From contig JAEVHH010000004.1 of assembly GCA_017607445.1 (NCBI GenBank), positions 5,270,001 to 5,334,000 on the forward strand: DNA of 64,000 nucleotides, written 5' to 3'. The position numbers were made by a program, and so were the translations under genes. Position 1 is the first letter of the stretch; the number at the start of each line of letters is the position of its first letter. This document shows positions 45,501 through 58,253 of the stretch, piece after piece. The DNA comes from Histoplasma ohiense. Its lineage: Eukaryota > Ascomycota > Eurotiomycetes > Onygenales > Ajellomycetaceae. Under the pieces are notes generated by a model. That model ran no database searches. It was not told the origin of the DNA and was given only the letters and a program-made list of their open reading frames with translations.

Positions 45501-45927
45501 AAAGAAAAGCAAGAGAAAAAAAAAAAAAATTACATAGCAGCAGACCCCTTTCTCCTCGGGTTGATTTTCCTCATTTTCCCCATCCGTCCCCTCATCTTTA
45601 TACGAAGGAAATATAAAATAAACAATTGAAACGGACAGAAACCCAGAAACAAACTCCCAAAAGGACACAAGAAAAGGCTTTTTTTTTAAAAAAAAAAAAA
45701 AGAAAAAGAAAAAGAAAAAGAAAAAGAAAAACATGGAAAAGAAAGAATTCCTTCTTCCCCTCCCTTTTCTTCGTATTTCTCACAAGGACCACCACGGCTT
45801 TTGTTTTGTTTTGTTTTGTTTTTTTTTTTTTTTAAAAAAAAATAATAAAAATAAAAATAGAAATAAATAAATAAATAAAAAGTAACAGTCGAACATCAAA
45901 AAAGTTCAAAGAAACCAATCAGTCCAG
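42552..45927. other. Gene-free region between HEM1 and INO80
   Basis: A stretch of 3.4 kb rich in A/T runs: short TA run at 44318-44331, (AATC)n-like repeat near 45147-45175, A-runs at 45302-45322 and 45518-45530, (AAAAAG)n near 45700-45730. The frame at 43265-43783 (-) is the longest (172 codons) but shows no known domain. The left end includes the HEM1 promoter. Confidence 0.5.
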
Positions 45928-48900
45928 TCAATCATCCCCATCAATCAACCGCAATCGCTCCTTGGTCGTCTTCGCCTTCTTCGACCGGCTCGCTCCTCCA
46001 CCGCCACCACGGCCGCCACGTCGGGATTTAGAGCCTGCAGTGGGTTTATGATGATTGTCCCCCGCCGAGACGGGCGTCACAGCGCCAGATGGCTTCGCGC
46101 TGACGTCTTCGAAGTGTCCCTCTCCTGTACGTAGCACAAAGACAACACGGGTCAGCCAGCGGGGTCGACAGTCAAAACAAAGCATTTTTTTTTCTCCCCC
46201 CAAGCCTTTTTTTTGGGTAGACCAGGCGATATATAATATATATGTTGCAAGAGATGGCAAAAGTAACATACCTTCATGATACATATCATCCAACGTGACA
46301 TCCCTCTTCCTCTTTCCACCAGCCGAAGAAGCAGCACCTTTCCGCCCACCTCCTTTCTTCCCTGTCGCCCCCATTTCCTCAGCTTTATCCATGGCCTCCT
46401 TCTCCAGCTGCTCAAGCATTTCTGCCTGGTTATCATCAGCAAGCCACATGGCAATATCCTTCGTGCGGTTCTCGCGGCTGCGCGTGTTGAAGTCAACACC
46501 AGCGCCCGAGCCGCCGGATATAACCACTCGCTGCACTTCTTCCTTTTGCAGCGCGCGCTTGCGGATTCGCTCCTCGATGGTCCCGCGGGTGATGAGGCGG
46601 TAGACGGTGACTTGTTTGGTTTGGCCAAGGCGGTGGGCACGGTCCATGGCCTGCGAGTCGATGGTGGGGTTCCAGTCGGAGTCGTAGAAGATGACAGTAT
46701 CGGCGGCTGTAAGGTTGATGCCCAGGCCACCCGCGCGAGTGGAGAGGAGGAAAACGAAGATCTCGGGCCGCTGTTGGAAGTCCAAGACTGTGTCACGGCG
46801 GTCTTCGAGTTTGGTGCTGCCGTCCAGTCGGCAGTATTTGTAGTTGCGGTAGGTGAGGTATTCTTCCATGAGGTCTATCATGCGGGTCATTTGGAAGTAG
46901 AGAAGGACGCGGTGGCCGCCGTTCTTAAGTTCTCGGAGGAGCTCGTCCAGCTTCGCTAGCTTGCCTGAGTCTGTGACGAATCGTCTCATCGATGGTACGG
47001 AGATATTGGTATACCGGCCCTTTTCTGATAAGGGCTGGGGAAGCATTGGCAGGAGACTGAATTCAGCTGGATCCAGCTTCTTCTCCAGAATCTCTGCATC
47101 CATGGCCCGCGTGGTGGTTCCAAAAAGTGCGTGCTGGACGGATGGGTTGAACAAAGTGTCTCTGATTTCAAAGTTGACGAACTGGTTAGAACACGAGATG
47201 GTGATCGGAGGCGCTAACGCCCCAGGCTTAGCGCACGGCTCGATCAATCCCAACCCTGCATTTTGGAACGTTCTGCTGGAAATATTCAGCAACTCATTCA
47301 TGCGTCCTTCCCGAGTGATTTCCGCTAAGGCCCGGCGATCACTACGCTCCACGATGTTAAACAGGCTATGAGAAGGGACTGCTGCGGAGAGGTCGTTCTC
47401 TTGATCATCGTAGACGACCATAAGCCGGGATAGACGCTGTGAATATCCGCGACGCTTAATTGCGCGCTCAAACACTCCCTTGCGGGACAGTTCGAAAGCC
47501 TCTCCGACGGAGGTGTCAGCAAACCGCAGCCACGAGAATGCCTGGTCCCGTTTCACACTTTCTCTGATGTTCTCCGGTGTCCAGATATTCATCATGTGAG
47601 ACAGATATTTACCGTTGAATCCAGCTCTTTCATTTCCTGGACCAGGAACATCGAGGCGCCCATGTGAGCTACAAATGAGGCGTGGTAGATCATATTCAAT
47701 AATATTTCGTGTTGAATATGCAACGTCGATAAGAGGGCCTTCCCGCAGGAAAGATGCCGTTTCCGCGAAATATGCAGCAGCGAACGGGGAAGCGGTCTCG
47801 GCCCGCTCAAACAGATCAGGGTGATTACAAACTTTTCGGAATTGCATAACCAAGTTCATCAGTGTTGTACTATCCGAATCATCTCCAATAGCCGCCTTCT
47901 CAATAAGATCCATGATGCTGACTCGATTTCGAAGGTTGGTGTAATAAGCGCGCTGGCGGTAAGTAAGGTCACAGAAAACATCTTTTTCCACCTTATCACC
48001 AAGCTCCTTCTGGACATGCTTCTTGATACGACGGAGCATAAACGGCTTCAGGATCATGTGCAGCCGCTTCAGTTGATCCTCGTTTAATTTCGTATTACTC
48101 TGGGCATGGCTTTCGATGTCCTTGGAAAACCACTCGCTAAACTCGTCATGGGAATCAAAAAGGGTAGGCATAATGAAATGAAGCAAAGCCCACAGTTCCT
48201 GCATGTTATTCTGTATAGGAGTTCCAGTAAGCAGAAGTCGGTTGCGGCAGTGGAAACCAAGAAGATTTTTCCAGCGGGAACTCTGCGAGGATTTAATAGC
48301 CTGGGCTTCATCGAGAATCATATATTGCCATTTCACCTTTTGGAAATATTGCGCATCCAGCACAACCAACTGGTAGGATGTTACCAAAACATGGAACTCA
48401 GACTCCTTCGTGTATGTAATATGCTTGCGATCCCAAAATTTTCGTAGAACTTTTCGATCCTTGGCTGAGCCCCAATACGGTAGAACTTTGATGTTAGGAA
48501 CGAATCGCGAAATTTCTTGTTGCCAGTTGTGAAGGGTCGAGGCGGGCGCAATAACGAGGAACGGGCCCCAGATATTATGCACTTCGGCGAGATAAGCCAT
48601 GACGGAGATGGATTGCACAGTTTTACCTAGACCCATCTCATCTGCAAGAATACCGTTGATGCCTTGCTCGTAGAGATTGACAAGCCAGTTCAAACCCTTC
48701 AACTGATATTCCTTCAATTGGGCAGTAAGCATCTTCGGCTGGGAAACTTCAACATCACCAAGACTTGTAGGATTCTGGAAATTCATCTCCCCTTCATCGA
48801 AGGCAGCCATTTTGTTATCGTCGTTGTTGAATGCCCGGGCCCGGTCTTGAGCTTGTTGTACGGCGTTTTGGGCATTAGCCATTGCCGCTTGCCGCAATGC

Positions 48901-51385
48901 CGTTTCATCTTCTGCATCGAAGTCGAGGTCTTCGAAACTGGTGACCTTTGGCGCCGCTTTCATGTCGTTCCCAGGAGGGGGTATATCAAGTTTCGGGCTG
49001 GCGATATCCGCAGCAGTATCGACGCCAGCGGTGTCATCTGTCTGTTCCGCTTGACTTGTTTTTATCTTTCGGCCAATGAAATGGGAATACAGCTCTGTCT
49101 GGGAAATCAAGAAGTTCAGTTTTCGTTTCTGGCGGTTAGCCTCGCGATCAGCTTCTGCCTTCTTGGCCAGTTCCAGCTCCTGTCTCTCCGCCATACGACG
49201 CAAATCGCGTTCCTCACGCTCATTCCGTTTCCAGAATGACATCATCTCGCGCATAGTTCTCTTCGCTCGAGCTTGAGTATCCTTCATACTCTTGTTGGTA
49301 CGTTCTTGCCATTTACGAGCCTGTTTGCTGGCCAGCTGGGCGGTCTTACGGAGGTTCTCCTGGCGAGTGCTCAATGAAGCTGCCTTAATACGATAGACTT
49401 TGGGTACATCTTTTCGAGCAATCTCTCTCCAGATAGCCTCGTATAGCATGTTGTACGCCTTGGATTCGAATGGCGTAGTGGTAGGAGAGGGGGTCGTTTC
49501 CTTGGAGAGGGCACCTTTGGCCTCTTTCTTCAACGCTTCCTTCTTCGAATCCTCCTTGGGAGCAAGAGGAACAAGCTCGTCATCCTTCTCCATGGCAGCG
49601 TAGGCAGCTTCCGCAGCATCTTTTTCGGCCTGTTTCTTCTCCTTGGATTTCTTCGGTCGCAAGGCGGAGCCAGACTTGCCAGACTTTCTCTTTGGCGGGG
49701 GAGATTTTGAAGCGACATGGAAAGTGCTGGTAGTGCCGCCTTCGAGGTTCGGAGCCATCGGGGTTACTTCACTGATTTCCTCAGGCTCATTTCCTCGCTC
49801 CAAGGCACGCTTCGTACTCTTGATCTTCTTGCGAGACTTTTCAACCTCGCGCATCAGGCGTTCTTTCTCCACGGCATCTTCTGCTTTAATGGCTTTCTGG
49901 CGAGCCTCATCCATTTTCTGGGTCTCAAGACGGACGGTGTTCTCACGACGCCGTTTTCTTTGCATGTCCTTCTTCCGTTCCTTTTCATCCTGGAGCTCCT
50001 TCTGTTGGACTTCGATTTGAACGGCAGCCTCATGCTGATTGTTAAACCGTTCAGTCCCATTCAGTAGTTGTTTCTCGAAAACTTTGGCCAGGGAGCTCAA
50101 GAATTCAATTTGACGTCGCTATAAAGAAAAGTATTGTTAGCTTGACAGAGAGATCACGAGACGAGCTCCCAGTTTATTTTTTTTTTTTATTATTATTATT
50201 TTGGTTCGTTTCATTTTTTTTTTTTTTTTTTGAAGAGAATAACAAAAGGTTCATAACATACCCTACGTTTCCGTGCTTCGATGGCCTCCACCTCTCGAGC
50301 TCGTTTCTTTCCCTTGCGGATGTAACGCGCCCACTCAATTTCAAATCCTGGAGCTTCGAGCTCACGCTTGTCCATGGAATCAATGTGGTCCATCGCTTTA
50401 ACAATCTTATCGCTCTCGCGGTCAGATACGGGCTTCCTTGACCTTGAATTTGTTGTAGGGGCAGCGGATTTTGTTGTGGATACGCCGTTGGTAGATGGGC
50501 GGGGTGAAATGTCGCTGTAAGAAGGTTCCAAGTGAACGAGTTGGCGGCGCCTTTCCGAGCTGGACTGCTTGGGTTTTTCAACTTTGGGCGCTGGTGCAAT
50601 TGTCAAAGGTTCATTCACTTTGTTGACCCGGGGTGGGGAGGTAGTTTTCCGCGGGGGGGGTTCCTCAGTCGGAGCTGAAAGGATGCTTGCAAATGACATG
50701 GGGTCTGTTCTAGTTGGTTTCTACACGAAAACGAGTTAGTCGGCTCATAATAATACTGATAGAGTAATATGTATATATAGATATATATATATATATATAT
50801 AGCGTATAAAGTGATTATTAATAAAGGCAATTCAAACAAAGAGGATTATCCACGTACTGATTCCTTTGTGGTAGCAGGTCTCGTATCGCGCATCAAGGAC
50901 GACTGAGACGAATAGCCCATGCTATTCGGTCTAGTATCCTGCATACTCTCGTGGTCACGCTTTGGCGATCGCGCGATCGATTCGGTCCCACCGTGCGGGT
51001 GATTGTGGGAGGGGATCTGCTGGCCGTAGAGGTTTGGAGGCGGGGAATGGACAGACGAGGACATATTTGAGCTACCATACGGACGATGTGTGGAGAACTG
51101 AGGGGTCGCCGATGTCGAATGGGCGTGGTATGACGGGGAGGTGTCAGGATGGGATGCTGAGCCGTTCAAAGGGGGGAGAGTGGGATTCATCATCGGAGAA
51201 GGGGCATGGCCGAAGCGCGGGCTCCGGGCCATGGAGGAAGGGGGGTACGCCGGGGGAGTATGAGGAGGTGCCTGGTACGGGTCATTGTTGGGATAGGAAG
51301 ATCTGTCTCTCGAAGTGGGCGAGTAGCTTGCGAAGCGAGGCTGCTGGGTGGGAGAGTGAACGGTGTAGGGCGGCCCTCCCGCCAT
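45928..51385 (-). CDS. INO80: Chromatin-remodelling ATPase INO80
   Basis: Swi2/Snf2-family motor of the INO80 complex, which slides nucleosomes and acts in transcription, replication and DNA repair. Exons 50858-51385, 50262-50720, 46272-50118, 45928-46124; 1676 residues. A Pro/Ser-rich disordered N-terminus (SPTQQPRFASYSP) leads to MSFASILSAPTEEPP, then a long charged helical stretch (DBINO/HSA-type, ARKWQERTNKSMKDTQARAKR). The motor lobes follow: ILADEMGLGKT (Walker A, near residue 825), MILDEAQAIKSS (DEAQ box, near 930), LLLTGTPIQNN, then the INO80 insertion. Lobe 2 has RLDGSTKLEDRR, STRAGGLGINLTAADTVIFYDSDWNPTID split by no intron, and QAMDRAHRLGQTKQV. The last intron (GTATGT...GTACAG) precedes the short C-terminal exon. 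The start at 51385 is an internal ATG of the first open frame, giving the family's MAGGPPY-type opening. Confidence 0.96.
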
Positions 51386-51956
51386 CACGAGCAGCTCAGC
51401 CTCTTCTTGGAGCGGAAGCACGCGTTGGGAGAGAGGGACCAAAAGAGACAGATGGGCCGCGGAGTTGGGTATGGGCCGGCAGTTGAGGTAATTAAATTCT
51501 GTCTTGTACTGGCAAGAAAAAGGAGAAACGTGGGATTAAGGAATGGAGATCGCCATGAAGTTTAGGACAAGAACGAGAAAAAAAAAAGAAAATGGATTGG
51601 CTGCCCCCGAGAATCCGTGTGAGCTGGGCTGTTGGATAGGGCGTTGTCAGCCAAAACCAGAAGTGAGAGGTTTTTTTGATTTTGATAGAAAAAAAAAGTT
51701 TTCTCGTGGGTTGGTATAGAGGTAATTGAAGGTAGAGACATTCGGGAATGGAAAAAAAAAGTAGGGATGAAAGGATGGGAGAAGACACTGTACCTGAAGC
51801 AGGCGAGAGGAAGAAAGAAGCGGGTGTTTTTGGATCTGGCCGTTCTGTCCTGACACCAAGCACGAAACCAAGGGACGAGGGCTAGTGGATTCGCAGGAAG
51901 CAGCAGGCTATAGAAGGCGATGATTGGTGGCAAGTCAGGAGTGAGGATACAGAGGA

Positions 51957-52030
51957 TGATGGTGGTGATGGTGGTGATGGTGGTGATGGTGGTGGTGATG
52001 GTGGTGGTGGTGGAGGTGGTGGAGGTGATG
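51957..52030. repeat. GGTGAT / GGTGGT microsatellite
   Basis: Imperfect tandem copies of GATGGTGGT upstream of INO80, followed by GTTGTGGTTG-type repeats to about 52160. They give spurious Val/Met- or Pro/Ser-rich frames. Confidence 0.85.
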
Positions 52031-53836
52031 GAGCTGAAGGCGAAGACGACGGGCGATGGTGGTGGATGGCGAGGGCGGCGCCTTCATGGTTGGTGTGTGG
52101 TGGTTGTGTGGACCGGGACACTTGGTTGTGGTTGTTGGTTGTTGGTTGTGGTTGTGGTGCGTGCGGGCGGAAGCAAATCCCCTGACGCTGGACGCTGCGG
52201 ACGCTGGACGCTGGACACTGTGGGGAGAGAGGTTGTGGTTGTGGTGACTCTGGCCAGGCGGCGGCTGCGGGCTGCCCTGCGACGAGGCGTATTTCCCCGT
52301 ACGGACAGCCGCGGGTACACGGCCAACGCGTGGGCACCCGCTGCAGACACTGCGTAAATTACAGGTATTCAGCTTACTCGTATCGTCAAATACGCCACGG
52401 TGCTAGAAAAAGCTACTAGCTAGCACTGGGAGTTGATCCGCGCAGAAAGGAATGGGCAGTAGTATTCATGGGCTTTGGACTTTTGAGATGGGACAGAGAC
52501 AGAGATTGTGATGGCAATGGCAATAGCTACTGTATTCACTACGCCGTATACCAGTCACTGGTTGGGAATTGGCTGGGAATTGGCTGGGTGTCAATCCACC
52601 AAGTCCGATGTCAATAGGGACTAGTAAGTTTACTATCTATCAGTAGGCACAGTAAGCACCATGGCATCGGCCAGATCGATGGAAAGGGGGAGAGAGAGAG
52701 AGAGAGAGAGAGATATCTCTGAACCCCCATTATTGAGCTCTCCCGCCCTTTGAACCCCTCCAGCTGCTTCCTGCACCTCCCCAGCTCCCCAGATCTCTTT
52801 GTTCTCAACCTCACAAGGCCTTCCTTACCCTTCGCCCGCTTTCTGATCCCATCCAATTGCAAACGCTATCGCATCCAATCAAAACCCCCTCCCCAGCAAG
52901 TCAGTTCATCATGACATCAACGACCAATTGGCACTGCAAACTTAATTAACCACTTGGAACTTGTTCTCGCCGCGAATTCAGACAAGAAGAATCTATTCTT
53001 CCGTACTAATTCAAGGCAGTACAGTGTAACAGTGTCTATTAGAAACAAGCAATTCCTTTTTATCTCCATTCCTTGGGCTTCTTTCACCCCCCAGTTTCTG
53101 TCTAACCAAGTTGAGCAATCTGCCAATAGTGTGCCTGCATACGGAGTCAGTGCAATGCAGCCACCTAACCGTGGAAAGTCTGCCAAACCCTCCGTCTTGA
53201 AGGAGAGAATTCCTGGTGAAACCAGTTTTGGTTTCATTATCATTATATTATTAGATTGATTTTGGTATTTGCAACAGGGTTTGGAAAAAAAACTTTGTTT
53301 TAAACAGCCAGTGATCATGGGTATTATAATTGCTAGAAGTTATTTCCGCTTCAATCAATCTACCTTTCGTTGATGGCTTTATATTTTTTTGTTGTTGTTT
53401 ATTTGTTTATTTCTTGATTCATTTCTTTGCAACCCAAGATTTGCGGAGATTAAGGAAAAAAATAATGCCATTATTCAAGTCATCTGAGTTGTGAGGTGGG
53501 AAATACCATTTTTAACCTGACCCCAAGCAACTCTCTCCAAATAGAAGTAAATAGAACCCTTTGTCCCCTAAAGATGTGAAATGGGGCTGGGCTGGGTAGA
53601 AATGGCCCTCAAGACCGGTAAAAACCTCTCGCCCAGCACGGAGTCGGATATTTTTAACCAGAACGAACCCCCTACCTACGCAAAAGCTCGATTATTTGGC
53701 TGTCTTATTTTCCAGGCCCTGTTCCCCTACACATCGATGAGATACAGGTTCAGGTAGTTTGTGAAAATGGGTCAGATTCTCTGGCTTGAGGTCATTTCTC
53801 CCTTTGCCCCCTCTTTTCTTGAGGGGAATGGGGTTG

Positions 53837-53861
53837 TTTTTTTTTTTTTTTTTTTTTTTTT
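53837..53861. repeat. Poly-T tract (25 T)
   Basis: Uninterrupted T run in the gene-free region; no flanking element recognised. Confidence 0.8.
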
Positions 53862-54157
53862 ATAACTCGAGTCACCCAATTCAAGCATACGCTTGAATGT
53901 GTTCGCACATGGTCACACCTGTTGAATGGCAAGGAACTGGAAACTTACTTACTGTGCTCCAATAAACACAAAGATTCAGATAGGTTTTACAGGGAATTCA
54001 TGGAAATACCCCCCTTCCCCCCTTTTTTGGTTGCAACGCCTACATTATATCAAAGTAGGGGAACTTGTCCGAGTCTGAGATTCATACTCACCCTATGCAA
54101 CCGGAATGATTCGCGCCTCAGGCCCTCTTCCATGTTTGGGATTTTTTTTTTTTAAAA

Positions 54158-54162
<5 letters not shown>

Positions 54163-54195
<33 letters not shown>
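54163..54195. repeat. (TA)n microsatellite
   Basis: About 16 TA units following a T-run and an A-run at 54142-54160. Confidence 0.85.
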
Positions 54196-54197
<2 letters not shown>

Positions 54198-54710
54198 ACC
54201 CCTTTTTGGCTACAAAGGACCAATTCAATTGGCCCCCCACTCCCCGCAGCGAAGCGATGTTTCGCCGATTATGCAATGAAAATATCATTTTAACTAACTA
54301 ACGACTGTTATTCCCCCTCGATCCCTCTGCAGGTTCTACCACTGACCGTTATTTGTCCTGACCTTTCTGTGGAAGCGTACTCTTCTCAGCAATGTCCCCC
54401 CAAGGCCCGGTAAGAAACTGCCAACCTTCCAAACCCCCTATGGTATGGGAGAGGCCAGGAGAGGAGATGATGGAAGAAGCTGTGTCACACACTCCGTTTT
54501 TGTAGGGATATTGTTGTACAGGGGAATCTCTCTCTCTCTCTTTTTTTTCCCCCCTGCAAAAATGCACAAAGGATGGCCAGGCCGGGCCAGGCCAGTTTTA
54601 GCGCAAGGGGGTTCCAATGGGATGTTTGTTGCTTTGGTGAATAGCACTCGGTCCGATGAGAATTGCAAAGAGTACCATGGTGTATCAAGATTGAGATTGA
54701 ATATTCTTTC

Positions 54711-54757
54711 TACTTCATCTTCTTCTTCTTCTTCTTCTTCTTCTTCCTCCTCTTCTT
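54711..54757. repeat. (TTC)n microsatellite
   Basis: Trinucleotide run with a few TCC variants at its right end; frames across it are Ser- or Glu-homopolymer artefacts. Confidence 0.85.
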
Positions 54758-57002
54758 TATGCAGATGTACAGCGCTGAACAATAACATACATACAGGACA
54801 GTAGATTGATGAGGCGATCTCTCCTCCACCACATATAATGTTTTAGTATCATTTATTATATTCCTCCAGCATTTCATCAGCGATAAATAGTAGCAAAAGA
54901 ATGCTCCTTCGAAGGAAGAAGGGGGATGTAAATAATGATACACCGTTCTATTTTCTATATACTTTCTTCCCCTCTGTTTCCTTCTCTATCATACTTCAAG
55001 AGAAGACAAACTTGTAATCTGCAGTAGATCGGGCATCAAGAAATATTCAGATCCAACAACGAGTCGATGGCTTTATCGATATGGTTAGCCTCCGAGCAAA
55101 ACCATGAATAACTCTTATCAAAATTTGTCACAGGAATGGTATTGAAAGATGGAATGTCCCAAACATATTGAGCAGTTGAATCTGTTTAGATTTTAAAATA
55201 AATGTTTGCTCCCTCACTATTAGGCCGCCAACCCTTTGAGATGCGAACAGCTTATGTTTCTGGGGATAAATGCTTCTTGCAGCAAAACCCAAGCAAAATA
55301 GGGATACACAAGCCTGTGTGCTGATGCATGAAATCCATTTCATGCAAATTGCAGGACACCCCGGCCCCCCATCTTCACCATTTCCCACGCTTTCTTATCT
55401 CTGGGGTAAAATACCCAGCCAGATGCAGGTGTCAATCTCTGGACAAGGACCATCCGGGTTAACACCTCAACTGACACTGAGGGGTGATTGAATAATTTCC
55501 AAGTTCGTGTCGAGAGAGGCATGGCAAATGAATTCCGCAAATAAATCCCACCTGCTGTACCTAGGAAACTTCGGACTCCGAGCTTTGCGGCTTATTTATT
55601 TACTCGAAAGTGCCGAACATGGAACCACGCACAAGCAAAATGCATCACTGTTTCCAGCCAGCCAAGTGCCGACTCGATGAATCTTTTGCCTGCCAGTAAG
55701 CACTCTTCCTCTTCCCACTTCCCACTGGCCATCACGGGGTGACTGGGAATTGGGGCCAATGCAGCTAAAAAAGGGCCATATCCAGGATGTTCGAATTGGA
55801 TGGCGGGGGAAGACGGAGACGGAGGCGTTGGTGAGAGCGTATTGCCCTTGTAAATCTCCAATGCCACATCTGCACACACGGCCCAATGGGATGAAGCTAC
55901 ATTCAAAGCCAGCCAAGCCAGTTCCTCATTGACTATGGATTACACAGCTAGCAAGAGCAAGAAACTGAAGCGAGCGGGAGAAGAAAACTAAAGAGACAAA
56001 GGGAGAGAAAAGGACATCTCCTTATCATTCAACGCTGGCGAGCAAGCAGCCCCAGAATTACGCTCAGTCGAACGCGGGAGTCAATGTCGCGGGGCAACGA
56101 CATTGCTACAAGACATCTGTGCAGCTATCCAAGGCGGGCAATGAGAACGAACCAGCAACCCTCAGCCCAAGAATAAATTGGTTATACGCAGCGTCTATGA
56201 AATGGCCTGGCTCCAATTCGGCTCAAGTGTTAAAAGAGAATGCATTACATCAAACCCACAGAACAGAACAAGACCGAGCACGTCCCGTTGCGCGATCGAC
56301 GGTATGGATATAAGTTCTCATCGGTTGAAGAAAAAGGTGGCTATAAGCCTGAAGTTGTGATCGGATAAAGAATGGCGTGCGGTCTGCCGAAAATATCGAC
56401 TAAGAGACATTCATTGGAAAGACAGTTCGGAATCCTTCCAATAATACGAATGAAGGTTTCCTTTGACAACATAATTCTGGAGCCCTTGGGGTTTCCTAAT
56501 AGTTGGAGGGCCATATTTCTCTCCCAGACAAGATGTTGGGTTTCTCGGTTGAAATATAGACAGGGCAGAGTCAAAGGAGGTTGCCAGCCTACACGTTTAC
56601 AATCAAACAGAACGTTTGGCACAAAGATCCAGCCAGGCACATTATCTATCATTAACTCATATTATTAATATCATCACGTAGGTTACGGACGAACTACGGA
56701 TACCCTTGTGGCTCTTGTCTATGCGGGCGAATCGCTAGACTTGTGCCCAGAACTGTGCCTATTGCCTATTCCTTCCTCTCCGTGTTCATCGAGATGACAT
56801 TGACAATGTCCTCACTGAACCCAATGCCAAAAGTTGCAAATCTCCCGCCAGCTCCCAAATCACCATCCTCTCATCCCTTCGAAGTGCCGCCGCGGACGCA
56901 GGACAGCCAAGGATTATGGTCGACTGTTCAGACTTCCAGAGCTGCAGGAAATCAGCGTTGGACGGAAGTAAGCCAGGCTCGACCGACTTTCCTCAATGCA
57001 GT

Positions 57003-57003
<1 letters not shown>

Positions 57004-57036
<33 letters not shown>
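57004..57036. repeat. Poly-T tract (33 T)
   Basis: The longest T run of the window, in the gene-free region left of the second P450. Confidence 0.8.
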
Positions 57037-57037
<1 letters not shown>

Positions 57038-58253
57038 ATAGGCAGTATCCACCGCAGCTTCAGATAGCATGTCTGTTTGTTATGATAGACCTCGCTCAAG
57101 GTTGGAGAGAATCCGGTACCCTCCACAGTGCCTTTATTATCATCAACTCCCTGCCCCCACCTAGGATCATTCCCTTCTGATCAGGACTCGACATGGCTGT
57201 CTTCACGATTTTGATCATGCTTGGACTGATGACAAACAAAGGGTTCTTGTCCCCAATTCCATCCCGCATCTTAACATCCTACCACCTCCCATTAACACTA
57301 ACCACCATTTCATCCTCTCTAACCCACCGCCCCCCTCTCTTAATAAAGTCTCCTTTCAAGCCATTGGCGCAGCTGCTTCCCACAAATATACAACTCCTTT
57401 CCCGTACCAGCATTAATGGCAACAACATTAGGAGCAATAATGTTATAACACTTTCTCTGATCCTGATCTCTTTGACACGATACCCCGTTGTTGGCACGCA
57501 GATCTTTGGATTTTGAGTAAGAAGTGTATGAACTTGCCGGCGGATGAGATTAGAGTCCCACGAGGATTGGGACAATTGCAAAAGCAAACATGGGAGTGTG
57601 GGAAGGAAAAGAAAGATGTTTGTAATATTTGGGGGTTGCTACTCGAATGCAGCCTCTCTACGAACCTTGAAACAAAGACCAGCCTCAGGTGATTGAGCGT
57701 TTGTGTATTTAGGATCGATATCAAGTGGCATTAAGTTAGTAATCGTATGATTTTCAATCAGGCCATGCTCGATTTAGTTTGGGCGCAATAGCAAGGGTAG
57801 GGCAGTCTGGCGCTTGTGCATGGATGACGAGAGAGCGTGAGGGAGAGGATGATAGAAACTGTACCATTCCTCCGCCTGTTCGCGGCTTCGTGTTCACCAG
57901 AATTTTGATGATTTCTTCCAATACTGACGCAGCCGTTGGTGGATGGGGTGCTTCATCGACAAATCATGCTTGGTTCCAGTATTTCAGTCAATTAATTGTG
58001 CGTCTGCAACACGGATGGGATCCTGTCCTTTTGCCCTTGAGCCAAGCGGCATATATTGCAAGGGCTAGGGGAAGATCTTTAGTTGAACAGAAACAATATA
58101 AAAAACCCTGTCCTGCGTCAGACTGTCACCCTCTTCGACTCTTTTGCGAACAAAACAGCTTGAATGCATCTTGACGACTCTGGAGCTTCCATCCTCTGAT
58201 TAGCTAATCTTGATTCGCTGCATATATGAACAGCAAGCATTTCCGGTAGTAAG

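Larger units (their letters stand above)
51386..58253. other. Gene-free region of nearly 7 kb
   Basis: After the INO80 leader (about 51.4-52.4 kb) the sequence is a patchwork of low-complexity DNA and short frames in all phases. None of the longer frames (51492-51863 -, 52917-53318 -, 54438-54804 both strands, 55592-55916 -, 56743-57180 +, 57193-57516 +) has domain-like content, and most overlap a frame on the other strand. Short direct repeats occur at 52563-52590 (GGGAATTGGCT) and 52187-52217 (GGACGCT). No transposon or RNA gene recognised. Confidence 0.5.

Noticed and set aside
45294..45835. Phe- and Lys-rich frames between HEM1 and INO80
   Set aside because: Translations of A/T homopolymer runs.
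46152..47371. Frames overlapping INO80 on both strands
   Set aside because: Shadows of the conserved helicase C-terminal lobe.
51882..52357. Pro-, Val- and Met-rich frames upstream of INO80
   Set aside because: Generated by the GGTGAT/GGTGGT microsatellite.
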